64,000 nt of DNA from Gerris lacustris (GCA_951217055.1 OX578284.1:43799467-43863466); one strand, 5' to 3'. Positions 24,143 through 36,750 are shown, numbered from the stretch's first letter. Notes: a model not told the origin generated them from the sequence alone. Program-made: numbers and translations.

Positions 24143-25879
24143 TATTACAAGAGACAAAACAAACACACTGACATCTTGTCACGAGTAAGCCATTTAATCA
24201 AACTTACTCCCCCTGAAAAAAAATACGTGACACTTAAACAACGGTCAATAAGACACTTCACAGATTGTTATTAAATTTATTAGTTAATTAAATATGATGG
24301 TACTCACTTTAAAAAAATGAAAGAAGAAGAGTTAATATTTGTCCGTATTCAGAACTTTAAAAAAAGGTAATTAACTTTGACGAACTAATATTTAAAGGTT
24401 CGTTCAAACATAAAATTAAACGATAATAACGTCCAATTTTGTATTTTACTCGACAAGAATAGAGTACAAAGGACAAGACAGATTGAAATCGAAGGTAAAC
24501 GACAGGATGAAGTCATTTAAACCGTTACCAAATTTGACCTTTTTCAGTTACAACCCAACAAAACACGAAATAAAGGTGTTATTTTGGCTGCTTACTGCCA
24601 ACGGTTGACAGCCGACTTCCTGTGACTCCAGTACCGAGGGTGTGAGCGGAGTAATAAAACCTGGTCGGGCAAGACCTTCTCTTAACAATAAAAACCTCTT
24701 TAACTCCCCAGGGGAGAAATCAAAACATCAAACAGTCGTACATTCCATTGATTTACGAACTTGCCGGAGGAAGACAAATTTTTACTTAGAAATTCAATTG
24801 ACAGTTAAGACCTCCGAAGGGACTTAGAAGACGGTCAACTTTTATGGGAAATGAGAGAAAAAAAGATTTCCAGCAAAAGAAAAGAGACCTCCCGAAGGAA
24901 AATAAGACTAAAATAACACATGACGAATAAATACAGGACATTCAACACAAAGGGCACAGGAAGAACGGCGAAGGAAAAAAGGCGAAAATGAAAAGAAGAG
25001 AAGAAATCAAAACGTTTAGACAAACAGGAAACCTCGGAACACAAAGAATTAGCCTCTACACCACAAAACAGCAATATCGGCACGTTCCACAATCACTACC
25101 AACAAAGAAACGGAAACAATATGACAGAAAGCGACAAAAAACCTTTCAGGTCAAAGAGCGATATCGTACCGGCAACAGCTAAGTCACGAACACTGAGCAT
25201 TCTATTAGAAATAGAAAGATTATGGGCAATAAGATGGATCACCCTTATTCCTGAGGGCTTCTCCACCAGCAAAAACATCTACTGACCGAAAAATTCAGTT
25301 GTTACGATGCATTTTGTAATAAGATTCACCTCCCAAGAAGTTTAGGACGGAAGAAACTCTATGACACAACAAAAATAAATATATTGGAGCAAGGAAAAAT
25401 ATTTACCTTAGTCTAGTCTAAGGGATTCGAAATTTTTTCAAAACCTTTGTCAACACAGGATGTTTTCATTACTGAGCGCTTCTTAAAATGAGAATAAAGT
25501 TAGAAAGATTTCTGAAAACGAATCTTTGTCTCTTTGTCCTTCTACAGCTAAAAGAATGTTATTTCAACGATATACACACACAATCCGGATTCAATTTGTC
25601 TCATTCGAGCTTTTATCTGTTTGAAGTTCTAAAAGGATCAAGAAGGATTTAGGTATACCTACGTTTCGCACCAAGTGATGGGAGCATCTTTAGTGGAGTG
25701 CAAGTTGTTCTAGGGAAGGCTTGAACCTACATTTTCTTTTATTTGGTTGCTTTCAACAAATAAAAGATAACGTTTAGTAAAGACCGATTTTTTATACTAT
25801 ATATTATGTACTGCTGGTTTTATAATGATAATGAGGTTCCAAGTGTTCCGGTAGTGACACTGCCTCTACAAGTATAGTT
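24143..25879. other. no gene seen
   Basis: Several 60-85 codon open frames on both strands between 24.6 and 25.3 kb overlap each other and have no recognised domains. Base composition is A-rich on the plus strand. I do not support a gene. Confidence 0.35.
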
Positions 25880-25918
25880 CCCGACGTTTCGCCTGCAGCG
25901 TTGGAAACACCTTCAGGG
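25880..25918 (-). other. CTGAAGGTG...GCGAAACG motif
   Basis: On the minus strand this reads CTGAAGGTG, 14 intervening bases, then GGCGAAACGTCGGGAA. It is a variant of the motif on the 28.9-29.7 kb foldback and at 61.44 kb. Such ends are frequent in dispersed retroelement repeats. Confidence 0.45.
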
Positions 25919-26929
25919 GAATACATCTTACTCTGAGGAAGTAACGTTTATTAGAATTTCGTAATTTCCTTGTAGTTTTACTCTTTATAGTATAATATTA
26001 AAAAAGACAAAAATTCAGAGTTCATTTTAGGAATTTTAAGGTTTCGTTTTTTCCGTAGAAGTTCCTCCATTACTAATTTTTTTACTCTCACACAAAAACA
26101 TGATTGTCAGTTGTCAGTAATTTCTATTCCGGTATGACAATGATTAAAAAAGCACCAATGGTTCCATTTCCTGGGGGAGGGCATTTAAAACGTAATCCAT
26201 CAAGGAAGTCGCTCCCCAGCCCAATTAAATATTCAATTAGTCACCCGAAAAATTTTAATCAACAGGATTTACAACCAGAGAATAATCATGGTATTGATTA
26301 AGACCGGTGACGTAGTAAATGTAATTGCACTTCGGGATTGACCCAAGTCCAATTTTATTGAAACCTACATCGATCTGGCAATTGTTCTTGAACATTTATT
26401 AAAGTGATTTAATCCATGCAATTTTACTGCTCCGAATATATTTTAAATACAAATCAATTTTCGGAAGGGCTATGTCACGTTTTTCCGTGAACTACTCCGA
26501 GTCTCATTTTCCCTCAGATTTTGAAAAAAAATCGTTAGGTAAAGCTCCAAACCACTTGCTCTTATAAAATGCATGATAACTCTAGTCTATTATAAACCAT
26601 TCGGTGCCTGCATACTCAATTACTCAATTCCGCTTGATTTTATTTATAGATTTTTTTCTTTTATTATAGATCTTTTATAATTCGTTTCTTTAAATAACTA
26701 TACAAATTTCCTTAATTTGCCTCGAAAATAAAAATCCATTGACTTTTAGTTGGAGGTTTTTATACTGAAGGAAGTAAATAGGGGTGACTTTTTAAAGACC
26801 ATATTTGTCGAAGTTGACGCTTTTAACGAATCTCAAAAGCCTTATTTATAATAAGTACCTACATTTATAAGAATTTTTTGAACAAAACAAAAATAGTCAG
26901 CCAATTAATCCTAACGCGTGCTTTACTTT
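25919..26929. other. no gene seen
   Basis: A 65-codon open frame at 26104-26301 has no recognised domain. No other structure was noticed. Confidence 0.35.
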
Positions 26930-27500
26930 TTTTTTTTAGGTTTCTGTATCTGTACGAAGTACGAAAAGAAACCTTATATAACGGCTCTGTCTGTCCGTTG
27001 GCATGTTTCACTTCATAAACTACTACAGCTGAAATTCGGCACACATGTGCATCTCGGCATTTCTGACAACTGTACACTTTTTGAAAGTTTTCGTACTTAA
27101 TATTTCCAAGATGGCGGCCAATATGCCGGCGACTAAAAAAAAAGGTTTTAGCCACCATGACATGTTATACATCAATTTAAAGGTCTTGGAGTGTAGAAAA
27201 AGAATATGCAACTATTAAAATGTTACATTTACTATTGTCAATATGGCGGGCGACTAAAAAAGGTTTTTAGACAACATGACATGTTATACATCAATTTAAA
27301 GGACTTGAGGTGTAGAAAAAGAACATGCAACCATTAAAATTTCACATTTAATATTTTCAAGATGGCGGGCGACTTAAAAAAATGTTTGGTCACATGACAT
27401 GTTATACCTACATCAATTTAAAATGTGTATAATAGTATAAAATGTTGCAATTTTACACTTTTTTTGCACTCACGTACTTTTACGTAAAACACGCCCTACT
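26930..27500. repeat. dispersed repeat with 2.6 tandem units of 120-131 bp
   Basis: Units begin CAAGATGGCGG or a variant at about 27108, 27239 and 27359. Each continues through AAAGGTTTTTAGACAACATG, ACATGTTATACATCAATTTA and GAGTGTAGAAAAAGAA. The unit is preceded by a CTCTGTCTGTCCGTTGGCATG string. The right end is GTACTTTTACGTAAAACACG and CCCTAC. Overlapping open frames on the minus strand are artefacts of the repeat. Confidence 0.75.
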
Positions 27501-27614
27501 TGTTTATGTCTCATTATTGTAAAATTTATTTAATTTTTCCCCTCTTTTTATTTGAAATCTGCCAAAATTGTTATTTTTACATGAATAAAAGCCTTAATTT
27601 AACAATATTTAATA

Positions 27615-27870
27615 TGCACAGACAGTTGAAATTAATATGGGACCATCTGTAATTTCGACAAACCATCCAAATTTATTAAAATACCTATGAGTAGTTTTAA
27701 AGATTGTCAATACAAATAACTTTGTGAGTATGTGGAAAAGACACCGATGGGCACAGAAGATTGAAATTAATACAGGAACAACAATGGGCTTATTGTGACC
27801 TACCAGCCAAACTTTATTAAAATCGGACAAGTAGTTTTTAAGATACGGTGGTTCGCAAAAATTTTGATTT
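27615..27870. repeat. dispersed repeat, two half-units about 133 bp apart
   Basis: TTGAAATTAATATGGGACCA (27626) and TTGAAATTAATACAGGAACA (about 27761) each start a unit. Each contains CCAAATTTATTAAAAT or CCAAACTTTATTAAAAT, then GTAGTTTTTAAGAT. The second ends GGTTCGCAAAAATTTTG. Related copies are at 13490-13795 and inside the hAT at 16417-17361. Confidence 0.65.
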
Positions 27871-28910
27871 ACAGAAACGAGACCAAAAATGTTCCTTGAT
27901 GTCTGAAACGGATTTTTGTCCAGGAAATTTTGAAATCGGAGTCATAAAAAAATGTCGTTCAAAACCATCACAATGCTTTCGTTACATTCAGTAAGCTCGG
28001 AAGCATAACACAATAGAAACATGGTTTATTTAACTACGTATGCAAATTTATAAATGAAGTGTGTATTTAATTATGAGTAAAATAAGTAGGTAGACATACA
28101 TGTAGTAATTATACAATTATTCACATTCTTTAATAACTCGGTTGAATAATAAAAAATAAAAAATTATAATCCAATAAAAGACCTATTATAAAGTCAACAG
28201 GTAAATAATCGTATGCTGAAAACAAATTATCACTTGCTTTTTATTTTAATTAAATTAATAAAAAAAGTAATAATAAATGAACAAAACTAATTATCACTAG
28301 CGTTTTATTTTAATCAAATAAAAAAATTTGTTATTTTAATTGTTTCCTTTCATAATTTATTGCATACATATTGAGACAGCAAAAATAGCAGTGAATAATT
28401 TTTTTTTATTATTATTATTATTTGATATTACTAAATTATTTATTTAAAAGTATGAGTAAAATAAAATGTTTTTTGAAAAAAAAAAAAAATACGTATCTAT
28501 GATGGAAATTGATGTAGAGAGTTAGACTGCCCTGCTCTCTAGCGGGGAAGACTAGAGTTAAAATGATTTAGAATAAGTATACCCGGCGCCACTAGATAGC
28601 AGTAGTGCACAGTTACCCAGATCATTGACCTACATTCTACATTTAATTACTTAGCCACTTATTCTTTAACAAAAAACCTCAAGATTTTTCATCATTTTAA
28701 ACATCTTGTTTAATTAGCACAGATTTGATTTCTTAAAAAAAAAAAAAAACCTAATAAAATTTTACTTTTAAATGGAAATTATAACAAAAAGGAAGTAGTA
28801 TTGTGATGGAAGAAAAATTTATTTTGATATTTAAATCCTGTGAGTCCAAAAAAGAGGTTTGCAAAAAATGTCAATCTATCGACAGTGTTTAATATTGCTC
28901 CTGCACATAA
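27871..28910. other. no gene seen
   Basis: Strongly AT-rich with A runs at about 28475 and 28735. The short stretch 28520-28620 is less AT-rich (GCCCTGCTCTCTAGCGGGG, CCGGCGCCACTAGATAGCAG) but no boundary was found. Confidence 0.4.
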
Positions 28911-29715
28911 TAATTTAATCAATGCAGTTTAAGATGGCTAGAAGGTGTAATAACGAATAAAAACTCAAGTTTTCATAGGAACCATTTCAACCCTATTAGG
29001 GTCATCTTCAGTCCTTTAATTACTGTAACTCTGTAACATATAATTTATATCATTAGAATTTTATATTTAATAATTAATACATAAAATTTAACATGCAACA
29101 ATAAGACAAAAATAATAATTAAAACCAAGATTACTAACAATATAAATAATAATAAATTGACTATCACAGTAAAGAGAAATTTATTCTTTTAGAAATTTAT
29201 TTTTTATTCTCTTTACTGTGATAGTCAATTTATTATTATTTATATTGTTTATTAATCTTGGTTTTAATTATTATTTTTGTCTTATTGTTGCATGTTAAAT
29301 TTTATGTATGTAGCTAATTATTAAATATAAAATTCTAATGATATAAAAAAATTTAAAATAATAATAATTTATTTAAATGACATTATCTAATTATCTGACA
29401 TTCTCTTATGGAGATAAAACGAAAATTTCGACGTAACAAATGCAATTTGTAAGTATGTTTTTAGAAATTATTATTATATAGAGTTTGAGAAATTCCATCT
29501 TAACAAAATGTTTCAAATTATGTAAAGTTATTTTAGATTTGTTGATAAAGTGGAATAAGTAGGATCAATATGTGAAAATAAATTATATGTTACAGAGTTA
29601 CAGTAATTAAAGGACTGAAGATGACCCTAACAGGGTCGAAACGTTTCCTATGAAAACTTGAGTTTTTATTCGTTATTACACCTTCTAGCCATCTTAAACT
29701 GCATTGATTGAATTA
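28911..29715. mobile_element. large foldback element with mirrored GATG/CGAAA motifs
   Basis: The left arm is about 28911-29192 and its inverted copy runs 29193-29715. The two arms match closely from the outer ends (AATGCAGTTTAAGATGGC / GCCATCTTAAACTGCATT) through the centre (TATCACAGTAAAGAG / CTCTTTACTGTGATA). The right arm holds about 230 extra bases (about 29346-29579). Each arm carries the motif CTGAAGATGACCC...AGGGT(C/T)GAAA, at 28983-29011 (minus) and 29615-29643 (plus). No long open frame is present. It may be a foldback transposon or a tail-to-tail inverted duplication of a retroelement terminus. Confidence 0.85.
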
Positions 29716-29899
29716 CAGGGGTGTATATATTATTTTTAAATATTTCTTTTAAATTAATCTAAATAATTTAAAGAAATATATTAAATAAAAAACATATAAT
29801 AATTTAAGAAAAATTTACAAGTTCATCTAAAAATTTACCTAAAGCCATACAGCCTTAAATGTTATAGAAGCTCTTCAGGTCAAATTTCGAGAGAAATAA

Positions 29900-30245
29900 A
29901 AACTAAGTTATGGAATGTAGTGGTTGAGGTGGAAACCTGTGATAATTTATGGATGTGAGATTTGGTGCAGCAAAGGGTACTATTGACTATTGACAGGCTG
30001 AGGGTAGGTGACAGGAGGATGGAGCGAATTAGGCTCAGAATTAAAAGAAGAGACAGTAGGTAATGAATGGATAAGGAAACTTTAAGAATGGACGCCAATG
30101 GAACATAAAAGGAAAAGATGGAAGGCCTAAAGTTTATTGGGGCACAGAAATGAGAATCAACTCGCCCAAGAATATTAGATCACCGTGAGTGGAGAAGAAT
30201 GGTGTAAATCTACAAAGATATATATGGTTGCATCCAAACTAACTA
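29900..30245 (+). pseudogene. RTE-like non-LTR retrotransposon, 3' ORF2 remnant
   Basis: Frame-shifted translation gives recognisable pieces of the C-terminus found in many arthropod endonuclease/reverse transcriptase ORFs: YGCEIW, RLRVGDRRMERI, LRIKRRDS, NEWIRK, EWTPME.KR, DGRPKVYWGTEM and SPKNI. The usual stretch between NEWIRK and EWTPME is missing, and several stops and frameshifts are present. A dead 5'-truncated LINE. Confidence 0.6.
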
Positions 30246-32539
30246 ATTTCATGACACATAGCCTGTGGATGGCCCAGGCTTGCCATCCAAACTAGTCAGA
30301 TTAATATTAAATAGAATATTGTTACTTCTGTTACTGTTTGTTTTGATATTGCAGTAGTAGTTTATTATATCGACTGTGTACCTGCAATACCTCGTAACCC
30401 CAAAAACTAAACTTTTCTGGTGAAGCAAAAAACATTTTGTTTTTGAAAAAATTGAGAAGTTTATTTTTATATTTTTTTAATATTAATTTTGATTTTAATT
30501 AATTTCACTAAAACACTTAAACCTATCCCACAACTAGTTAAAGACTTACAATGCTTGGGGCATTACGATGTTGTGAAACCTTGTAGTATACGAGGTTTTT
30601 TTGCACACTTCAGTTAAATGATGGATACGAGGTATTACAGTAATTTCAATATAAAATAATTTCTTAAGGCTTACCAGGTTTTGCATACAGGTAGATATTA
30701 ATAATATCTATCAAAAAATGCAATAAACAAAAAATCTCGATTTTGAGGGTTACGATATGATGGTTCTCACTTAAAAAATAAAAGAAAAAGTTTATATTTG
30801 TCAAAATTCCGACCATAAAAAGGTTACCTTAGCTTAGGCTGAAGCAATGTGAATAAGGAAAACATTATTATAAGAAGAAAGAAGAAACACCCGATATACA
30901 GGAACACAAGAGCAGAGGAAGATGTAGGAAAGCAAATGGAGCATTTTCCCAGCAGAGAAATTGCAAGGTGCCATAGAAAAAATGCACTTGTTTGGTACCA
31001 GTACCTCCAGGGAACTTGTAAACGTGGCTGGCTCAAGAACACTGGAAGAGGACGGTCAAGGAAGAAGAAAAGAAATGTGGCAAAACTCAGAGTCAAGTTA
31101 AAAAAAAGTGACAATTAATGATTCCTACTGGAGTAACATGAATCAAGTCAAGTACGGCACTACTTAAGCTGCTAGTAGTCACCTCTTGATCTTGATTTTA
31201 CCCAAGGTTAAGAGCACTTGTCTCTCTCCTAAGACAATTAGTAACATAGGTTACCCTCCTCCTCCTCCTCCGAGACCCACGTCTTATGTTAATTATTTTA
31301 CTTACTCATAATACTCAGTACACATAGAGACAAAGAATTTTGATGATAAAATATATATATACATACATAAGTTGATCTATTTGTTTAATGTCTACTGTGT
31401 CTAAAAAGTTTCATTATTTTTCAGAAAAAACTATCTATTAATTGACATCGCAGATTACAACTGAACTGATTTCAATGAAATTTGGTATACATATATTATT
31501 CAGAATGGTTGTACCTTGAGAAAAAATTAAGAGATAAATATTAGATCTAAATCTGGAGGGAATATATTAATATCTTTAATTCAATCTATTATTTAACAAT
31601 CTTCAATTGCATTGTAATTATTTTAATTTAAAATATTTTTATTTTATAATTATAAATGGCTAGAGATGTACAGAGTGTTCTAAAGTACACTACAATAAAA
31701 AAAAAACTACCCTTCATAATGAATCCAATACTAAAGATTAGAACATAACACCAAGGGAACAAGCAATTACACTGATTTGCTTGGACTGAATCAAAAACTC
31801 TTGGTGAAAATATAGTCGTCGAGTCAGTAAAGACTAAGATTCAAACATAAGGTTAAAATACTAAAAGAAGAATACATATCATTTCTTACGGAATTAAAAA
31901 ATAAATTATTGAAAAGACATAATTTCACCAAGTAGTGCTATCGATTGAGAATAATTTATACATTATTTAAGGATATTTACAGTGAATATTCAATAATATA
32001 ATTGTTTTATGTTGCTTTAAAAATATATAATATGGAATAAGAGACACAACTGGCACATGGATAGATAGAAAATAAAAGATTACTGAGAATATAGGTATAT
32101 AGAATACAGGAAAATATCTTTTGTCAAACAAAAGTAAGCAAAAATTTATCCATAAAGGTGGTAAAACAAACAGAGGAAAAGAATAATAAGGAGATAGAAT
32201 TGTCAGAGATGGGTGCTGCAGAGCACATACAATGCAACTTAAGTTATTTGAGCAATTTCTTTCTTCTTTGAGTGATTGATAGAAATGCAATAGACTTGAG
32301 ATGTTTTTACCAAGGTATAGAGCAAAAAGATAAAGCTAAATAACAACAATATAAATTTACAAAAAATAATAATGATATATTATAGTCTGATATTTATTAT
32401 TTTATAATTTGTAATATTTAAGGCATTTCTAACAAGATCTATTGTTAATAGGTATTAGAGTTAATATTGATAGTAGATTAGCTTAGATATTAGATGGATT
32501 AATGAAATTGGTTTTTCAGAAGCAAAATTAAGGACTTAC
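30246..32539. other. no exon recognised; possible intron of the minus-strand gene
   Basis: This lies downstream of the exon at 32540-33091 on the minus strand and so may be intron. Open frames at 30824-31118 and 31967-32290 have no recognised domain. A CCTCCTCCTCCTCC tract is at about 31257-31271. Near 31460, ATTTCAATGAAATTTGGTAT is a repeat-like phrase shared with the 35.9 kb element. Confidence 0.35.
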
Positions 32540-33091
32540 GTAATGGGTACAATCCGATCCAGTCCTTAGGCGATGCTGAATCAACACACCAAGACAGATG
32601 AGCTTTGACATGTGATGGTGAGGAAGAGAGTGCGACTTGTAGTGATCTTGAAGGATGGTTAACGTAGAGGCTAGCAGCAGAACAGCCCACTCCACTAGGA
32701 CCCGCTGTGGAGTTAAAGTACTTGGACGTAATGATGGGGCTGCCCTCACAACACGAGTTCTTACTAGTGCTCGGCTCGGAGCTTGGACCTGGAGAGGAGT
32801 TGAACACTCCACTGCAGCTGGGTCCAGGTGAGGCACTCCTCGACGGAGTAGCAAACCCCGATCCGGAGCTAGGACCCGCTGCGGAGCTAGATAAATATTT
32901 ACTGGATCCGCTGCTTGTCCCTGCCTCATTACTCCCACACTTACTGGTACATGGATCTGAGCTGGGACCTGGAGATGCACTCCTAGATGCAGCGCTGTTG
33001 TACCCTGATCCACAGCTAGGCCCTGCAGATCCATTGCTTGGCCCCACCTCCCCCACACTACTTGCTCCATCAGCCCCCTCCACCACAACAC
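32540..33091 (-). CDS. internal exon: Ser/Pro/Gly-rich protein with DWIGLY (HECW_N/SKICH-like) motif
   Basis: On the minus strand the exon is bounded by a good acceptor (TTTCTGTTTTTTAG, AG at 33093-33092) and a perfect donor GTAAGT (32539-32534). It is 552 bases, entering with two bases of a split codon and leaving with one. It encodes about 183 residues. The first 130 or so are Ser, Gly and Pro rich, with an imperfect internal duplication around SPGPSS(D/E)P.TSK and SKY..S.AGPS. The last 35 form LSWCVDSASPKDWIGLYPL. DWIGLY with a preceding strand resembles the start of the HECW E3 ligase N-terminal domain, and SKICH-like folds have a similar motif. I infer a HECW-type ubiquitin ligase as the leading but unproven candidate. 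No partner exon was identified in the window. An apparent Met upstream of the acceptor lies in the intron. Confidence 0.7.
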
Positions 33092-35766
33092 CTAAAAAAC
33101 AGAAATCAATCAATCAAATGTTATATTTTAACATAAACCAAATAAAACTACAAAATATAAATACCAACTCAGATTAAGGACTCTATATACTAATATTAAA
33201 TTAAATTAAAGTTTGCTATTCTAAAATAAATTTACCTATTTTCATTAGCCAGTCACCTAATATAGCATTGCAAGCAAGTTCATTATTTCATAGTATCTTT
33301 AAAAGGTTGATCCTCAGTAAATAAAAATGCATTATAATAAACAATGATAGTTATCCGCACTCAGAAAAAAATGCAATTGTTCAATTATCATCATATCAAC
33401 CTGTATAGCTTCTGACAAGTTAATTTTTTTTTTTGTTATTCATACATACCATAAGAACAAATATTTTAAGTTCAGAATGTTCTTCTCAGATTACTGAGTT
33501 GTTTGAGTCAATATTTTAGTACGACACTGTAAATTAAAATCACACTTTAAAAGAGAAATTGATGAGGGTCTGTAGTCTCTCAAATCTACCACTCTTCCTG
33601 ACTTCTACCTCGAACAAATACTTTTTGGGGGAGGTGAAGCCCCCTTAGCTGCATGTATGCCAATGACTAAAATTCTCATTATTTTCAGTAAAAGGAGTCA
33701 GATTACTGAATTACTGATCTTATAGAATGCCACTGACACATTCTTTTAGTAACTAAGACGCTAATACCTTGACTGAGAAGTTATTATATTACCAATGGCA
33801 GTAATGAAAGATTACTGAATCTTTGAGTGAGGCATTGATAATAATATTATGTGTTTAGCAACATTTAAAAGCAACCCCTCTAAATAATCTGTTCATACAT
33901 TGAACAATGACAATAATTCTTAGATTATTGAATCAAAATTAAGCAATATTTTTGGCAAACATTGGCAATTATTCACATGTATTTCATGAACTGTAAAAAT
34001 ATATTCTGATATCTTAAAATTGGTTTTTACAAGTTAAAATTCACAAAAATCCAAATTAAGTCAATATCCTAAATTATTTTAATATTTAAATTGAAATGAA
34101 TTAGCTAACCATACTGTTATCATTATCTATGTGATAAGCCAAAACTGATCGACAGTAATAAAAAAAAAACTAACCAGAAGGTTAACTTAGTAAAAAATAA
34201 TTAGAAAAAAAACTAAGAAGAAACATATTACAAGCATTTGATAGGCTTCAAGCGAAACATTTTATTTTTTCATTGAAATAAGATCGTAATTAACTGGCGC
34301 TTAAGCATGGACCCTAACTAAACAAAACCAAAACTGTGCTAAACATATCTTAATAATTTCGTCCTTCAAAGTACCAAGGTAATAATTATCTTCTCAAGAT
34401 CAACATCTCTTAATTAGCAAACAACTTGTCCATGTTTTAAACAATTTTAAAAACCATTAAACTTGGCAGAAAAATTATAATAAGTATGCTTAATACTCAA
34501 AATAGCTAGAAAATGAGATAACACAAAATATATTTACTTTACCTTAAATCGAACCAACGAGTTAATAAGAATAATTCGAGCACACAACAGACTCTACCAT
34601 CATAACTTAAAAGAGACATACATTATTAAATAAAACACTGTTTAAAAGGGAAAAATTCATTACTTTTTAAAATTTGAATTTGAGACAAGAGAGAAACACC
34701 GAAAACTTAAAATTAAAATCCTTAAAATAAAAAATAAAAAAAACAACGGTAAATATTTACAGCACGTCAAAAAGGTCCTGAAAGGATCTTTTTATCGGTA
34801 CAACAAAAACATTGATTAATAAACTAAAATCAAATACCCAGGTTCGCGTATATTTATGTGTTGCGTTTCTTACTTGAATATTCATTCCTCGACCAATCAA
34901 TTTTAAGATTAACTTTCAAACTTATCTTTTATATTTAAAATATTTCTATTTTAAATATCTTTAATTTAAATAATAAAACGTACTAATAATCTTTTAAATA
35001 ATAAAATAGGCAACAAAATTGTGAAAAACAACGACGCCTAAAGACATTTCTGTAAATGAATCTGAATATCAACCGTTATAAAAGTTCCTAAAATAGAAAA
35101 CAGTGTTGCGCTGGAATTGCAAATATTTTATTTTAAACAAATTTAATATTAGAAATAAATTAGATTAATCTAAATTATTATATTTTAGATATAAGTGTAA
35201 AAAAAATGTTTTAAATTTTAACCTAAATTAAAACATTCTTTTAGGGTTTGATCGAAGTGTAAAAATTTGTCCCTTTAAAAATATGTGTAAAACTTAAAAT
35301 AGATCTATTAATCCTTCCGATATCTGAAGTCTGATTTCTAAATTTTAAGGAAATAGACAAATCCTTTTAGACATTACATCTTGATAGATAAATAAACACC
35401 TTTTAAAATACAATAAACACGAAACCCTATTCGTTGGAATAATAATAAAAAAATAAAGATTTCGCTCCCTTCTTCTATTAATCTCTAATAGACTCTCAAA
35501 ACGTCAACAGCTTGCTCACAAGAGGCACTCCCTTAAACAGGTGCTATTGCTATTCGAAATATTTTCCATCTGTCAAGCCAATGTATGGCAGCAATTTAGT
35601 AGAATGATTTGGAGCTTTGCCTGCGGCTAAGCCTGAAGGCTGGTCTAATTATCTGGTTAACGGTTACCTACATAAATGACTCAGCCCAAACATGAACCCA
35701 ATGCCTGAGGCTATTCTTAGAGAGCTGGTCTTGATGTCATTACCAATTAACTATCTATTATAGTTA
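33092..35766. other. no exon recognised; upstream intron of the minus-strand gene
   Basis: AT-rich, presumably intronic to the exon just left of it. The GGGGGAGGTGAAGCCCCC near 33628 is a small GC-rich hairpin-like string. No other exon could be supported. Confidence 0.35.
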
Positions 35767-35813
35767 TTGAAGCGAGCGTAGCGAGCTTCCTACATTCAAC
35801 GAAATATGCTCCG

Positions 35814-35853
<40 letters not shown>

Positions 35854-36500
35854 AGTAACGTTTACGCGTGTGACGATAACTTGAGTAAAAGTTGACCGAT
35901 TTAGTTGAAATTTGGTATACATGTTCCTCTTACTAATACTCAGGCTAAGTTCGTTGGACAGCGTGATCCGTCCAAGAGTTCGCGCGCAACGCTCGCGTAA
36001 ACGAGAGGTACAAAAATTAAATTGGAATTTCAGGACGGGAAAAGATTCTATCATCATCTACTCGATGAGACGAACATTTTTTTCAAATAACATTTTTTAC
36101 TAAAACCAACAGCGACACCGCTATGACTTAATAAAGATCGCTAAAACTATTAAAGCGGACCTAAACGTTTATAATAGAGAAAACAACCTTTTTACCGATA
36201 TCTTACGTTCTAACGAAACGATTTTAATAAAACTTCATATACACCATCTAATGCACAATTGAAACAGGTATGCAAAATTTCAATTTGATACATGCAGTAG
36301 TTTGTTTGTAGCAAAGAGATACAAATTATAAATATTGAAATAGAGATGTGTGGTTAGAAGAATAGTAAGAATGCGGGGTGGTTCCTTTACTACTAGCCGC
36401 TGCACTACTACCAGACCCATTATCTATCAACTCATCATGATTCACAATAATCTTTTTTTTCAATATTCAATACATATTTATTACTATACGCTCGCTTCAA
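35767..36500 (+). mobile_element. 734-bp inverted-repeat DNA element, copy 1
   Basis: It begins TTGAAGCGAGCGTAGCGAGC and ends TATACGCTCGCTTCAA, giving terminal inverted repeats of about 14 bases. Near the left end is a (GTCT)n tract (35813-35851). A 62-codon open frame (35912-36103) is also conserved in copy 2 but has no recognised domain and is missing from the older copy at 9.6 kb. No transposase and no convincing target-site duplication were seen. The homology with copy 2 runs about 25 bases beyond the right end (TGATAGAGCCACGCGATGCC). Confidence 0.85.
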
Positions 36501-36549
36501 TGATAGAGCCACGCGATGCCTAGTTTATTAGATAGAGTATAGATGATAG

Positions 36550-36750
36550 AATCTCCAAACAAGCCCTGGGACTGGAAAAGTCAGGGCGTGAAGATTCGCG
36601 GCCGTCCTCGCAACATCTGGAGGAGGATGGTAGAAAATAAAGTTTTGAAGATGGGAAAGTCCCGGAGAGATGTCTTGGCACAAAATAGAGTCAAATGGTG
36701 ATAAGCTTCAAAGAGGCCCTACACACCTATCCATGGTGTAACAGGAAATA
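36550..36750 (+). pseudogene. RTE-like LINE 3' ORF2 remnant between two element copies
   Basis: The plus-strand translation reads RGRPRNIWRRMVENKV, LKMGKSRRDVLAQNRVKW and then a stop. This is the typical end of RTE-type reverse-transcriptase ORFs, where GRP...TWRR and AQ(N/D)R..W are conserved. Only the last 60 or so codons remain. It sits exactly between the two 734-bp elements and is not of the same subtype as the remnant at 29.9 kb. Confidence 0.75.

Noticed and set aside
24642..25278. Cluster of short open frames on both strands
   Set aside because: Mutually overlapping, no domains, no splice or start context; expected by chance in this composition.
28983..29643. Canonical hammerhead ribozymes in the foldback arms
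   Set aside because: The GAUGA and GAAA boxes and stem II-like hairpin are there, but the required CU before GAUGA is AA and no clear cleavage triplet was identified.
30824..31118. Open frames on both strands as possible exons of the minus-strand gene
   Set aside because: No recognised domain, and overlapping frames on opposite strands with Lys/Arg or Phe/Leu bias.
32707..33177. Plus-strand open frame opposite the Ser-rich exon
   Set aside because: It is the antisense shadow of the spliced minus-strand exon and crosses its splice acceptor.
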